From an uncultured bacterium (GTDB taxonomy: Bacteria > Fidelibacterota > Marinisomatia > Marinisomatales > Marinisomataceae): DNA of 64,000 nt. The notes beneath the pieces are model-generated. The model saw only the letters and a list, made by a program, of their open reading frames with translations. It ran no database searches and was not told the DNA's origin. Where the stretch lies: assembly GCA_943788675.1 (NCBI GenBank), contig CALSRE010000001.1:659573-723572 (forward strand), in the 5' to 3' direction. Position 1 is the first letter of the stretch, and each line of letters begins with the position of its first letter. This document shows positions 54,739 through 64,000 of this stretch, piece by piece. The position numbers and the translations under genes are program-made.

Positions 54739-55776
54739 ATGTACAATAAAAAATCTAAAATTGAGTTAGAAAAGAATTTAGAAAAAGAAAACTTTGAACG
54801 AATTACTTGTTCTTTTTACAAGTATTTTTCAATTACAAATCCAAATGAATTAAGAGATTTTTTATACAAAAACTTAGAAGAATTGAATGTTTTAGGTAGA
54901 GTTTATATAGCATCTGAAGGAATAAACGCTCAAATAAGTATTCCTGATTATCAAATGGAATCATTTAAAGAATATATTCAATCCATTGATGGATTAAGTA
55001 ATTTACAATTTAAGCATGCTGTTGAGGAAGGAAGATCATTTATTAAGCTAAAAATATTGGTGCGAGATGAAATTGTTGCATATAAAATTCCTGAAAATTC
55101 TTATGATATGAATCAAATAGGAACACATTTAAAGCCTATAGACTTTCATAAATCAATTAAAAAAGATGGTTCTGTAGTAGTTGATATGAGAAATTATTAT
55201 GAAAGCGAAGTTGGAAAATTTAAGAATGCAATCATACCTGACGCCCATTACTCTAAAGAGTTATTGCCAACTGTTGCAAAGCTGTTAGAAAAAGAAAAAG
55301 ATAAGAAAGTTCATTTGTATTGTACGGGTGGAATTCGATGTGAAAAAGCTAGTTCTTACTTAATCAAAAAAGGCTTCAAAGAGGTTTATCAATTAGAGGG
55401 TGGGGTTATTCAATATGCTCACGATATTAAAAATTCTAATCTGAAATCAGAATTTATAGGTAAAAATTTTGTCTTTGATGATAGGATGGGAGAAAGAGTT
55501 ACCAATGATATTATATCATTTTGCCATCAATGTAAGGAGCCTTCCGATTATCATATAAATTGCAATAATGACGCATGTCATCTACTCTTTATTCAATGTG
55601 ATAACTGCAATGATAAGTTTAAAGGTTGTTGTTCGAAGGACTGTATGGATTTTGCTAACTTAGATACAGATACACAAAAAAAGTTAAGAAAAGATGAAAA
55701 TAAAAAGGTTTCAAGTGCTAAATTATCTACTAAATTTAGACCTAAACTGTACAAACTATTTAATTATTGGAAATAA
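54739..55776 (+). CDS. trhO: tRNA uridine-34 hydroxylase TrhO (rhodanese family)
   Basis: Oxygen-dependent enzyme making 5-hydroxyuridine at tRNA position 34. The 345 residues have an N-terminal acylphosphatase-like domain (GRVYIASEGINAQIS), a rhodanese domain with catalytic Cys in LYCTGGIRCEKASSYL, and a C-terminal Cys-rich region (CHQCKEPSDYHINC, CDNCNDKFKGCCSKDC) likely to bind zinc. A multi-Cys site is therefore kept here, unlike in DnaX and RecR. No ribosome site is obvious before the ATG. Confidence 0.91.
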   Translation: MYNKKSKIELEKNLEKENFERITCSFYKYFSITNPNELRDFLYKNLEELNVLGRVYIASEGINAQISIPDYQMESFKEYIQSIDGLSNLQFKHAVEEGRSFIKLKILVRDEIVAYKIPENSYDMNQIGTHLKPIDFHKSIKKDGSVVVDMRNYYESEVGKFKNAIIPDAHYSKELLPTVAKLLEKEKDKKVHLYCTGGIRCEKASSYLIKKGFKEVYQLEGGVIQYAHDIKNSNLKSEFIGKNFVFDDRMGERVTNDIISFCHQCKEPSDYHINCNNDACHLLFIQCDNCNDKFKGCCSKDCMDFANLDTDTQKKLRKDENKKVSSAKLSTKFRPKLYKLFNYWK

Positions 55777-55782
55777 CATACT

Positions 55783-56418
55783 ATGAAAGATAAAATACAA
55801 AGTTTTCTGCTTACGCCAATTAAAGTAAGTAATAAAAAAAGTTCAGATTATACCTTAATTGAAAAGATAGCTCTAAACCCAATTTTTTTAACTGTTTTAG
55901 TTTATTTTGCTATATTTCAAGCATATTCTTTTTTTGAAGCACCAAAATCTTCTCAGTCAGATTCAAAATTAGGAAATGCAATGGTTTATTTTGAAAGAGG
56001 AGATTTTGATAATGCGCTTTTAACGCTGGACGAGATAGTGTTAAATTATCCAAACACTAAAGCTTCATACCAAGCAAAATTTTATATTGGTAGAACTGCT
56101 TTTATTCAGGGTGATAATAAAGTTGCTCTTGAAAATCTTAAAAGCTCCGTATCAAAGCTTGATATGGATATATTAAAAAAAGAGTCCTACATGATGATTG
56201 CATTTTTAGAAAAGAATTATAAAATATATGATTCTGCATTAAAATATACAATTTCAGAAGACGAAAAAATATATATCAATATTTTAAAAGCAAAAATGTT
56301 GGGTGAAAGCGGAGACGCAGAACGAGCAAAGATACTGTTAGATTCAATTGATGCATATGATACGATTTACAATGAACTTTTTGAGGAAGTATACGGGTTC
56401 ATCTTAAGTATTAACTAA
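55783..56418 (+). CDS. Membrane-anchored TPR protein (YfgM/Tol-Pal-like)
   Basis: A 211-residue protein with one membrane helix (IFLTVLVYFAIFQAYSFF) after a short cytoplasmic part. Repeats then look like TPR units (NAMVYFERGDFDNALLTLDEIVLNYPNTKASYQAKFYIG). Function is not established; similar proteins assist periplasmic chaperones or assembly. It follows trhO by 6 nt and is closed by a terminator. Confidence 0.75.
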   Translation: MKDKIQSFLLTPIKVSNKKSSDYTLIEKIALNPIFLTVLVYFAIFQAYSFFEAPKSSQSDSKLGNAMVYFERGDFDNALLTLDEIVLNYPNTKASYQAKFYIGRTAFIQGDNKVALENLKSSVSKLDMDILKKESYMMIAFLEKNYKIYDSALKYTISEDEKIYINILKAKMLGESGDAERAKILLDSIDAYDTIYNELFEEVYGFILSIN

Positions 56419-56462
56419 GATACTTGTTAATACGACTATATATAGATATATTCCGTTGTATT

Positions 56463-56484
56463 AAATGGGCTACGGCCCATTTTT
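56463..56484 (+). terminator. Terminator with TACG loop before nusA
   Basis: The stem AAATGGGC/GCCCATTT is 8 bp with a TACG tetraloop and a T tail. It closes the trhO transcript, and the nusA promoter candidate begins directly after it. Confidence 0.85.
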
Positions 56485-56492
56485 GTTATAAT
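56484..56492 (+). promoter_or_regulatory. Candidate extended -10 promoter for nusA
   Basis: TGTTATAAT fits TGnTATAAT and sits 20 nt before the nusA ATG, abutting the terminator. No -35 is seen; the hairpin occupies that place. The layout (terminator then extended -10 with a very short leader) repeats what is seen upstream of trkA. Confidence 0.45.
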
Positions 56493-56512
56493 TAAAAAAT
56501 TGAAGGATTGTC

Positions 56513-57957
56513 ATGATTAACAGAGATTTAATTGAAATTTTTATAGAATTAGCAAGAGAAAAAAATATAGAGCGTTCAGAGCTAGGAACAATTATAGAAC
56601 AATTATTTTTGTTCATAATTGAAAAAGAAACTGGAGAAGCTGATAATTGCAGTGTCATCGTTAATTTGGATAAAGGTGAAATAGAAATTTATGTAGAAAA
56701 GACTATTGTTGAGGAAGTAGATGATGATCATTTTGATATCACCCTAGAAAGAGCAGTAGAATTAGAGCCAGACCTTGCTGGTGAATTAAAACTGGGAGAT
56801 ACCTTTGTTGAAGTTATTGATCCTGCTCGATTTGGTAGAAGATTAGTTGCAAATGCAAGACAGTTTTTAAACAAGAGGACTCGTGAAGTGCAGCAGCAAT
56901 ATATTTATGAGGACTATGTCCAGAGAATCGGAGAGGTTATTATTGGTACTGTTCACCAGGTTCACAGAGAGAATACTTTTGTAAACATTGAGCAAACAGA
57001 GCTAAGAATGCCAAGAAATGAGCAAATATTCTCTGAGCGTTTCAGAAGAGGAGATACTATCAGAGCGCTTGTAAAAGCAGTTGAGGTCACTCCTAAAGGA
57101 CCCGACATACTAATTTCAAGAAGCGATGATTTGTTTCTTTACAAATTGTTTGAAATGGAAGTGCCTGAAATTGAAGATGGGATAATTGAAATAAAGGGTA
57201 TTGCCAGAAAACCTGGAGAAAGAAGTAAAATTATTGTTCATTCAGTAGATAAAAGAATAGATGCTGTTGGTGCATGCGTAGGTATGCGAGGTAGTAGAAT
57301 TCAATCTGTTGTAAGAGAATTAAACAATGAAAAAATTGATATTGTAAACTATACTGACAAATCAGAAGTTTTCATAACAAGAGCTTTATCTCCTGCAAAA
57401 CCAATGGATTTATATATAGATGATGATAGAAAATATTGTGTTGCGATATTTGAAGAAGGCGGACTTGAAAATGCAGTTGGAAGAAGCGGAGTTAATATAA
57501 ACCTTGCTTCAAAATTAACTGGTTACACAATTGATGCCTATACTAAAGCTGAATATGATGAAGTTCTTATTAATCAAAAAACTACTTTAGAATCCTTAGA
57601 GGGTGTTGAAAAATCTGTAAGCGATAAATTAGTTGAAGTAGCAAGTATTGCATCGGTTGCAGATTATTTAAATGCTAAAAAGTATATTTTATCAGATGAA
57701 GTTGAACTTTCAGCTGAAGATATCGGCGCAGTTAGCGGTGCGGTAAATAACTTTATTAATAAGACTCATAATAAAGAGTCAGAAGCGGAAGTTGAGGCAG
57801 CAGATAGTGTTTCAGATGAAGTTTCAATAGAGACAGTAGAAGAAAGGTTTCATCGGACGAGGATGTGAAAAAACAACCTGAAGAAGATTTAACAACAGAC
57901 AAAGATAATGAAGATTCTTCTGAAAAAGTTTCTGATGAAGGTAAAGAGGAAGTATAG
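56513..57957 (+). CDS. nusA: Transcription termination/antitermination protein NusA, frame broken near 3' end
   Basis: RNA polymerase pausing and termination factor. In order: N-terminal domain (IEIFIELAREKNIERSEL), S1 (GEVIIGTVHQVHRENTFVNIE), KH1 (GERSKIIVHSVDKRIDAVGACVG) and KH2 (FEEGGLENAVGRSGVNINLASKLTGY). The track ORF ends RFHRTRM at 57868. A -1 step near 57843-57846 (one A missing from AGAAAGG) instead continues the acidic tail VSSDEDVKKQPEEDL...EGKEEV to 57957, 3 nt before infB. I favour the longer form. Confidence 0.9.
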
Positions 57958-57960
57958 TTA

Positions 57961-60300
57961 ATGGCCGATTCTATTAGAATATTTCAGCTCGCTAAAGAGC
58001 TCAATATATCACACACTGATATTTTAGATTTCTTAAAATCTAAAGATATTTCAGTATCGAGTCATATGTCTCCAATCGACGGAAAAACTCAGCAAATTGT
58101 ATACACAGAGTTTGCTAAAGATCGACAATCAGCTGAACGAGATAGAAAAGAGCAGGTCAGAAAAGAAATTCATGATTCAAAAGTAGTTATGAAGACTAAG
58201 TCAGTTAAGAAGTTCCAAATTCTTTCTGTTCAAGAGCAGCGTGAAGCTGAAAAGAAGAAAGCTGATTTAAAAAATGATACATCATCTAAAACAAGCGAAA
58301 AGAAAGAGAAAGATCCTGTAGAGGCAAAACCAAAGAAAAAATTACGTAAAATTTCATTAAGAGAACCTGAGAAGGTTGAAACAAAAAAAGCTAAAAAGCA
58401 TAAAGATGAAATAAAAAAAGATAATTCTGCAGTTAAGAGATTAAAGAAAACATTGGCCTCAATTGACTCTGGACCAAAGAAAAAATCATATAAAAAACTT
58501 AAAAAAGATTCAAAAGCTGTAGACAGCGATCAAGTTAGAGCTGTGGAGTTAGCAGAGTATGCTACTATTGATGAAATTGCTAAGGTTTTAGATGTAGGTA
58601 CCAGTGAAGTTATCGGAAAGTGTCTACAAATGGGTATTCTTGCAACGGTAAATCAACGATTAGAATGGGATGTAATTGAGCTTATTGCTGGTGAGTATGA
58701 TGTCGAGTTAAAAAAATATGAAGAAGTAGTTGATGACTTATTTGTAACTGCTCACTCCGATGAAGAGTTGACAAATGCTATTGAAAGAGCTCCAGTTGTA
58801 ACTATTATGGGTCATGTAGATCACGGTAAAACATCTATATTGGATTATATTAGAGAAACTAAAGTGGCTGCTGGTGAATCTGGCGGTATTACACAGAGAG
58901 TTGGAGCATATCAGGTTATGCATAATGAAAATAAAATCACTTTCTTAGATACTCCTGGACACGAAGCTTTTACGGCGATGAGAGCTAGAGGAGCACAATC
59001 AACCGATATTGTAATTCTGGTTGTTGCAGCAGACGACAGCGTTATGCCTCAAACAATAGAAGCTATCAATCATGCAAAAGCAGCTGAAGTTCCGATTGTA
59101 GTTGCCATCAATAAAATCGATAAACAAGGAGCAAATCCTGATATTGTTAAAAGAGAATTATCTGAAAAAAATGTTTTAGTTGAAGAGTGGGGTGGTAAAA
59201 TACAATCCGTTAACACGTCGGCAATCACCGGTGAAGGAATAGATGCCTTAATGGAAGCAATTTTACTTGAAGCAGAAGTGTTAGACTTAAAGGCGAACGA
59301 AGAGATCGATTGTAAGGGAATTGTGATAGACTCGAAGTTAGATAAAGGTTTAGGACCAGTTGCAACTGTATTAATTCAAAAAGGAACTTTAAAAATAGGT
59401 ACTCCTTTTATTTGCAATAATCATCCTGGAAAAGTCAGAGCAATTATGAACGAAAGAAATGAAAGGATTAAAGAGGCAAAACCTTCCGATCCTGTTCAAA
59501 TCTTAGGTTTTGATCAAGTGCCTCAAGCTGGAGATATTTTTGCAGAGGTTGAAAATGAATCCGATTTAAAGAAGATTGCTAATGAACGTCAAAGAATTAA
59601 AAGAGAAATTGATTTACAAATGGTTCAAAAGACATCTTTAGATAGTATTTCAGCTCAGATTAAAGAGGGTGATATTAATAATTTGAATATTATTATTAAA
59701 GCTGACGCAGACGGGTCCATTGAAGCCTTAATTCAAAGTATAGAAAAAATAAATAATGATGAGGTCGGTGTTGATATCGTCCATAAAGGCGTCGGTAATG
59801 TTACAGAATCTGATGTACTACTCGCTCAAGCTTCTCAAGCAATAATTATCGGTTTTGGTGTTCAGGTACCATCCAATACAAAATTATTAGCTAGTCAAAA
59901 TAATGTTGAAATTAGAGCTTATAGTATTATTTATCAAATCGTAGAAGACGTGAAAATGGCTGTTGAAGGATTATTAAAACCTGACATGGTAGAAGAAGTT
60001 ATTGGTGTGGCAGTAGTGAAAGAATCATTCAAGATTCCAAAAATTGGATTTATTGCTGGTTCGCAAGTAGAATCTGGTAAAATTACCCGCGATAGCTTTG
60101 TGAGATTAATAAGAGAAGAAGAGGAGTTGGTTTCTAAGGGCTCTATAACGTCTCTAAAGCGATTTAAAGATGATGTTGCATCGGTTGACTCAGGTATGGA
60201 GTGTGGTATCTCTGTAGAAGGAGTTAAGAAGTATTTTGAAGGTGACAGAATTGTTGCATATAAAATAAACGAAATAAAGAGAACATTAGCAGACAGTTGA
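57961..60300 (+). CDS. infB: Translation initiation factor IF-2
   Basis: GTPase that places initiator tRNA on the 30S subunit and promotes subunit joining. A long Lys/Glu-rich N-terminal region (to about 190) is followed by a second IF2-N domain ([20 protein letters not shown]) and the G domain ([37 protein letters not shown]). Domains II-IV run to the end. The 779 residues are normal. The stop overlaps the rbfA TTG. Confidence 0.96.
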   Translation: MADSIRIFQLAKELNISHTDILDFLKSKDISVSSHMSPIDGKTQQIVYTEFAKDRQSAERDRKEQVRKEIHDSKVVMKTKSVKKFQILSVQEQREAEKKKADLKNDTSSKTSEKKEKDPVEAKPKKKLRKISLREPEKVETKKAKKHKDEIKKDNSAVKRLKKTLASIDSGPKKKSYKKLKKDSKAVDSDQVRAVELAEYATIDEIAKVLDVGTSEVIGKCLQMGILATVNQRLEWDVIELIAGEYDVELKKYEEVVDDLFVTAHSDEELTNAIERAPVVTIMGHVDHGKTSILDYIRETKVAAGESGGITQRVGAYQVMHNENKITFLDTPGHEAFTAMRARGAQSTDIVILVVAADDSVMPQTIEAINHAKAAEVPIVVAINKIDKQGANPDIVKRELSEKNVLVEEWGGKIQSVNTSAITGEGIDALMEAILLEAEVLDLKANEEIDCKGIVIDSKLDKGLGPVATVLIQKGTLKIGTPFICNNHPGKVRAIMNERNERIKEAKPSDPVQILGFDQVPQAGDIFAEVENESDLKKIANERQRIKREIDLQMVQKTSLDSISAQIKEGDINNLNIIIKADADGSIEALIQSIEKINNDEVGVDIVHKGVGNVTESDVLLAQASQAIIIGFGVQVPSNTKLLASQNNVEIRAYSIIYQIVEDVKMAVEGLLKPDMVEEVIGVAVVKESFKIPKIGFIAGSQVESGKITRDSFVRLIREEEELVSKGSITSLKRFKDDVASVDSGMECGISVEGVKKYFEGDRIVAYKINEIKRTLADS

Positions 60301-60644
60301 ATAATAAACCATTTTCTAGATCAGAAAGAGTATCACAACAAGTTTTAAAAACCATTAATCATATCTTAACTCGAGAGATGGACTTAAGAAAGTACGGCTT
60401 TATAACATTTTCATCAGTTAAAATGACTGCAGATTTAAAGCATGCAAACTTGTATTACAGCATCATTAACCCTACAAAAAAAATCGAGATAATCAATAAA
60501 GAGTTAAATTTGCTAGTTCCTGTTTTTAGAAAATATTTATCAGTAACATTAAATTTAAGATCAACGCCCACATTAAAATTCTTTTATGATGATTCATTCG
60601 AACAGTTTGAAAAAATTGACAAGCTTATAAAAGAGATAGATTAA
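60297..60644 (+). CDS. rbfA: Ribosome-binding factor A
   Basis: 30S maturation factor active in 16S 5'-end processing and cold adaptation. The 115 residues have the KH-like core (SERVSQQVLKTINHILTREM, ITFSSVKMTADLKHANLYYSI, YLSVTLNLRSTPTLKFFYDDS). Start is TTG overlapping the infB stop. The infB-rbfA-truB-ribF-rpsO-pnp order is widely conserved. Confidence 0.92.
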   Translation: MNNKPFSRSERVSQQVLKTINHILTREMDLRKYGFITFSSVKMTADLKHANLYYSIINPTKKIEIINKELNLLVPVFRKYLSVTLNLRSTPTLKFFYDDSFEQFEKIDKLIKEID

Positions 60645-60645
60645 A

Positions 60646-61287
60646 ATGATATACAATATTTATAAGCCAAAAGACTTTTCCTCCTTTTCTATAGTAAAAA
60701 AAATAAAATATATTACTAAAGAAAAAGTTGGTCACTCAGGCACACTGGATCCATTTGCTGACGGAGTTCTTGTCTTAGGTGTCGGAAAATCAACTAAGAA
60801 ATTATCAAGCATCATTCAATATGATAAGACATATGAAGGTGTCATAAGGCTTGGTATACAAACCGATTCTATGGATTTAACCGGAACAGTTGTTGCTGAG
60901 GAGAAAATTCCTGTAATTACATCTACTATGTTAGATCAATGTGCTAATTCATTTGTTGGAGAGTTACTGCAAAGAACTCCTATGTTCTCAGCGAGAAAAA
61001 TTGACGGAGTTCGTCTTTATAAGCTTGCAAGAAAAAATATATCTATTAAAACCAATCCAAAACTTGTTACTATAAAAAACTTAAAGATTGAAGTTATTGA
61101 TGATAATAATCTTAAAGTAATTGTAGAGTGCTCTTCAGGGACCTATATCAGGGTGTTAGCAGAGGATATTGCAAAATATCTAGGAACTGTAGGACACTTA
61201 ATAAGTTTGACAAGGTTGAGCGTTGGAGAATATAATTTGTCTGAATCATTGACTGTTGAAAGTTTTGAGGAAAAATGGAAGTCATAA
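60646..61287 (+). CDS. truB: tRNA pseudouridine-55 synthase
   Basis: Makes pseudouridine at position 55 in the T-loop of tRNAs. The catalytic Asp lies in GHSGTLDPFADGVLVLG. Later family pieces are QRTPMFSARKIDGVRLYKLAR and SSGTYIRVLAEDIAKYLG. At 213 residues the C-terminal PUA-type domain of longer TruB proteins is missing, as in many Bacteroidota. It overlaps ribF by 13 nt. Confidence 0.93.
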   Translation: MIYNIYKPKDFSSFSIVKKIKYITKEKVGHSGTLDPFADGVLVLGVGKSTKKLSSIIQYDKTYEGVIRLGIQTDSMDLTGTVVAEEKIPVITSTMLDQCANSFVGELLQRTPMFSARKIDGVRLYKLARKNISIKTNPKLVTIKNLKIEVIDDNNLKVIVECSSGTYIRVLAEDIAKYLGTVGHLISLTRLSVGEYNLSESLTVESFEEKWKS

Positions 61288-62225
61288 CATCTTTAGATAA
61301 AATGAAAGAGCTTTCAAGCTCTGTTATTACCGTAGGAAACTATGATGGTATTCATAAAGGTCATCAAGACGTACTTTCTTTTATAGTCGATGAAGGTAAA
61401 AAAAGAAATGTTCCATCTTGCTTGATAACATTTGATCCTAATCCTTTTTACGTACTGTCGGATGATTCTTCTCCGGTAAATCTACAGAGTTTAGAGGAAA
61501 AACTGTCAACTTTAAATGCTATTGGAATCGATAAAGTATTAGTAATACCTTTTACAAAAGAATTTTCATTGATGACAGCAACAGATTTTGCTAACAAAAT
61601 TCTAAAAGGACTATTTCATCCTCAACTTATATCCGTTGGTATAAACCATTTTTTTGGACATAATAAGGAAGGTGACTTTGAATTTTTGAAATCATTTTGT
61701 AGTAAAAATGATATCGAATTGCATACTCCAGCAATGAGAGAGCATAATGGAAAAACAATATCAAGTAGTATAATAAGAACATTAGTTAATGATGGAAATT
61801 CTGATAAGGTATATGATTTATTGGGTAAGTTTTATGGATTTGAAGCGTTGATAGTTTCAGGTTCAAATCGTGGAAAAAAGATGAATTATCCTACCGCAAA
61901 TTTTATCCCAACATTTCAAAATCAACTCCCACCAAGTACTGGAGTATACCTTTCAAGAGTTTTTTTAGACGGAGAAACTTATTTTGGGATGACAAATGCA
62001 GGTGTTAGACCCACATTTAATGAAAAAAAATTTGTTATGGAAGTTCACATTTTATCTGATAAATTCGGCAATCTATACGATAAGAATTTTTATATCGAAT
62101 TTTTAGATAAAATTCGAGATGAAATAAAGTTTGATAATAAAGAGTTGTTAATCAAACAAATTGAAAAAGATAAAAAAGTATGTATCAAACTGGTAGATGC
62201 TTTTAAGGAGAAATATGAAATATAG
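61275..62225 (+). CDS. ribF: Bifunctional riboflavin kinase/FAD synthetase
   Basis: Makes FMN and FAD from riboflavin. The N-terminal adenylyltransferase domain shows VGNYDGIHKGHQD and later SSSIIRTLVNDG; the C-terminal kinase domain has GSNRGKKMNYPTANF and TNAGVRPTFN. The 316 residues match the bifunctional form. It begins inside truB and its last 11 nt overlap rpsO. Confidence 0.94.
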   Translation: MEVITSLDKMKELSSSVITVGNYDGIHKGHQDVLSFIVDEGKKRNVPSCLITFDPNPFYVLSDDSSPVNLQSLEEKLSTLNAIGIDKVLVIPFTKEFSLMTATDFANKILKGLFHPQLISVGINHFFGHNKEGDFEFLKSFCSKNDIELHTPAMREHNGKTISSSIIRTLVNDGNSDKVYDLLGKFYGFEALIVSGSNRGKKMNYPTANFIPTFQNQLPPSTGVYLSRVFLDGETYFGMTNAGVRPTFNEKKFVMEVHILSDKFGNLYDKNFYIEFLDKIRDEIKFDNKELLIKQIEKDKKVCIKLVDAFKEKYEI

Positions 62226-62484
62226 TAAAGAAACAAGTACACTTCTTCAAGACGCAGGTCTTGATGCAAAAGATGTCGGTAGTAGCGAAGCTCAAATTAC
62301 GCTTTTAACTGATCGAATTAGATCTTTGACAGAACATGTCAAAATGCACAAGAAAGATGTTCATTCAAAACATGGTTTAGTTAAGTTAGTGTCTCAGCGA
62401 AAGAAGCTATTGAAATATTTAAGAAAAACTAAACTAGATAGTTTCGATGAATTAATTAAAAAGCTATCGATAAGAGGAAGATAA
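62215..62484 (+). CDS. rpsO: 30S ribosomal protein S15
   Basis: S15 organises the central domain of 16S rRNA and a bridge to the 50S. I use the ATG with AAGGAG 5 nt upstream (MKYSKETSTLLQ, 89 residues) rather than the TTG-type start 18 nt earlier. GSSEAQITLLTDRIRSLTEHV and the HSKHGLVKLVSQRKKLL helix are diagnostic. It is followed by pnp after 8 nt, the classical rpsO-pnp arrangement. Confidence 0.97.
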   Translation: MKYSKETSTLLQDAGLDAKDVGSSEAQITLLTDRIRSLTEHVKMHKKDVHSKHGLVKLVSQRKKLLKYLRKTKLDSFDELIKKLSIRGR

Positions 62485-62492
62485 AGAAGAAA

Positions 62493-64000
62493 ATGATAAA
62501 AGTAGAAAAGAATATAGCGGGAAGACCGCTTCGAATAGAATCAGGACAAATAGCAAGACAGGCAGGCGGATCCGTATTTATTACATATGGAGAAACAGCA
62601 ATCCTTGCAACAGTATGTTGTTCAGCTGAACCAAGAGAAGGAATTGACTTTCTTCCAATGCAGGTTGAATATAGAGAAAAACATTATGCGGGTGGAAAAA
62701 TTCCCGGAGGTTTCTTTAAAAGAGAGGCGAAACCAACAGATGCTGAAGTTTTAACTTCACGTCTAACTGATCGACCAATTAGACCTCTAATTCCTAAAAA
62801 TTATAGAAACGAATTGCAAATTATGTTAACAACAATGTCTTATGACGGTATAAATACACCAGATGTGGTAGCAGCTATTGGCGCTTCCGCGGCGTTGATG
62901 TTATCACCAGTTCCATTTGATGGACCAATTGCGTCTGTAAAAGTTGGTTTAATTGATGGAGAGTATATTTTAAATCCAACCAACGAGCAGATGGAATCAT
63001 CAGATTTAGATCTAATGGTTACTGGTAAAAAAGATAAAATATGTATGATTGAAGGTGGATCTAATTTTGTTCCAGAAAAAACAATCTTAGAAGCCTTAGA
63101 TGTTGCGATGGACGGTATTAATGATATTGTAGATCTTCAGATGGAATTTTCTGAACATTTTGATAATTCTTATGAGATAGTTAACACTGCAGTTATAACT
63201 GAAGAAGTCACTAACTCTTTAGAAGAGCTTTATTCAGATAAAATTCAAAAATTGCTTGATATGGATTCAAAGCAAGCAATGGATGATGCATTTAATGAAA
63301 TTGCTAAAGAAGCTTCAGAATCTTATAAAGAAGATGAGCAATTATATCCTGAAGTTAAAGGTCATATAAAAGCGATGTTTAAAGATGCAGTCAGAAAAAG
63401 CATTTTAGATAAGAAAGTTCGAGTAGATGGCAGAGGATTAGCAGATGTTAGACAAATTAGTATTGTTCCATCTTTATTGCCTCGCGTTCATGGATCTGCC
63501 TTGTTTACTAGAGGAGAGACACAAGCTATCGCAGCTTTAACTTTGGGTTCTAGTAGAGATGAGCAAATTATAGACTCGATGGCTAGTGATTATAAAAAAT
63601 CATTCTTATTACACTACAATTTCCCTCCATATTGTGTGGGAGAGACTGGTAGAATAGGTTTTACCAATAGAAGAGAAATCGGTCATGGTCACTTAGCTGA
63701 AAGATCGCTAAAGCCAATCCTTCCTTCATCGGAAGAATTTCCTTATACAGTACGTATTGTATCAGAAATCACCGAATCAAATGGTTCGTCTTCAATGGCA
63801 TCGGTTTGTGGTGGCTCATTGGCAATGATGAACGCAGGAGTGCCTATTAAAGAGCATGTAGCAGGTATTGCTATGGGTTTAATCATGGATGGCGATAACT
63901 ACGCTGTTTTAAGTGATATTTTAGGTACAGAGGACTTCTTAGGGGATATGGACTTTAAGGTCGCTGGTACGAAAGACGGAATCAGTGCAATACAATTAGA
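62493..64000 (+). CDS. pnp: Polyribonucleotide nucleotidyltransferase (3' end cut by window)
   Basis: PNPase, a phosphorolytic 3'-5' exoribonuclease of the RNA degradosome. It is missing from the ORF track because it runs off the window. About 502 codons are present: first RNase PH domain (GGSVFITYGETAILATV, VEYREKHYAGGKIPGGFFKRE), the linker helical part, and the second RNase PH domain (GLADVRQISIVPSLLPRVHGSALFTRGETQAIAALTLG cut short here, HYNFPPYCVGETG). The KH and S1 domains lie beyond the edge. Confidence 0.96.
   Translation, partial: MIKVEKNIAGRPLRIESGQIARQAGGSVFITYGETAILATVCCSAEPREGIDFLPMQVEYREKHYAGGKIPGGFFKREAKPTDAEVLTSRLTDRPIRPLIPKNYRNELQIMLTTMSYDGINTPDVVAAIGASAALMLSPVPFDGPIASVKVGLIDGEYILNPTNEQMESSDLDLMVTGKKDKICMIEGGSNFVPEKTILEALDVAMDGINDIVDLQMEFSEHFDNSYEIVNTAVITEEVTNSLEELYSDKIQKLLDMDSKQAMDDAFNEIAKEASESYKEDEQLYPEVKGHIKAMFKDAVRKSILDKKVRVDGRGLADVRQISIVPSLLPRVHGSALFTRGETQAIAALTLGSSRDEQIIDSMASDYKKSFLLHYNFPPYCVGETGRIGFTNRREIGHGHLAERSLKPILPSSEEFPYTVRIVSEITESNGSSSMASVCGGSLAMMNAGVPIKEHVAGIAMGLIMDGDNYAVLSDILGTEDFLGDMDFKVAGTKDGISAIQL

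Overview
The window reads as a contiguous piece of a compact, AT-rich bacterial chromosome, roughly one third G+C by eye. About 77 protein genes and 9 tRNA genes are packed with 1-30 nt gaps or start/stop overlaps. No interval of 300 bases lacks a gene; the largest gaps, about 150 bp, are upstream of hsp20/tldD and upstream of gdhA. Ribosomal proteins S4, S13 and L17, signal peptides that end just before a Gln, a long SPase I with an insert, and tRNAs without encoded CCA resemble the Fibrobacterota-Chlorobiota-Bacteroidota (FCB) superphylum. A small-genome marine lineage such as Candidatus Marinimicrobia (SAR406) is my best guess. This is inference; no 16S or marker placement could be run.

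Layout. 1-7.9 kb: the end of the spc operon plus the alpha operon (rpsN to rplQ, with secY, map, infA, rpmJ and rpoA). 7.9-9.35 kb: free Met-R-sulfoxide reductase, a sulfotransferase and tRNA-Met. 9.5-13.2 kb: gdhA, pgk, tpiA, secG, tRNA-Leu(GAG). 13.3-21.4 kb: a TPR protein, a HAD hydrolase, acpS, murA, trkA, trkH, uvrC. 21.4-29.5 kb: cysK-like and hsp20 on the minus strand, tldD/tldE, tRNA-Cys and tRNA-Leu(UAA), a hydrolase, a VOC protein, two membrane proteins, an acidic repeat protein, tRNA-Ser(GGA). 29.5-40.1 kb: umuDC, yjjX, yceI, tRNA-Ser(UGA)-gltX, tRNA-Arg(ACG)-tadA, a steroid 5-alpha-reductase-like protein, SDR, thioesterase, yaaA, a TPR lipoprotein. 40.2-47.1 kb: dnaX-ybaB-recR-pgsA-pgpA-cinA-recA-rlmD. 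47.1-56.4 kb: an AGCS symporter, rnhB, lepB, fadD, a PqqB-like metallo-hydrolase, trhO. 56.5-64 kb: nusA-infB-rbfA-truB-ribF-rpsO-pnp, cut by the right edge.

The content is mostly housekeeping: translation, secretion, central carbon and nitrogen metabolism, envelope synthesis, recombination and SOS repair. I see no CRISPR array, prophage, insertion sequence, defence island or biosynthetic cluster. The more interesting signals are subtler. (i) Structural zinc sites appear to be gone from several information-processing proteins at once (DnaX, RecR, L36; S14 is the zinc-free form). (ii) Two tRNA genes sit 2-3 nt upstream of start codons, and one pair joins tRNA-Arg(ACG) to the gene of its own editing enzyme, tadA. 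(iii) Eight frameshifts, all of the same +1 sense, fall within 2.3 kb across pgsA-pgpA-cinA-recA; a sequence artefact is most likely, and nusA carries a separate shift of opposite sense. (iv) A palindrome overlaps the umuD start and may be an SOS operator. (v) A eukaryote-like steroid 5-alpha-reductase homologue is divergent from an SDR gene.
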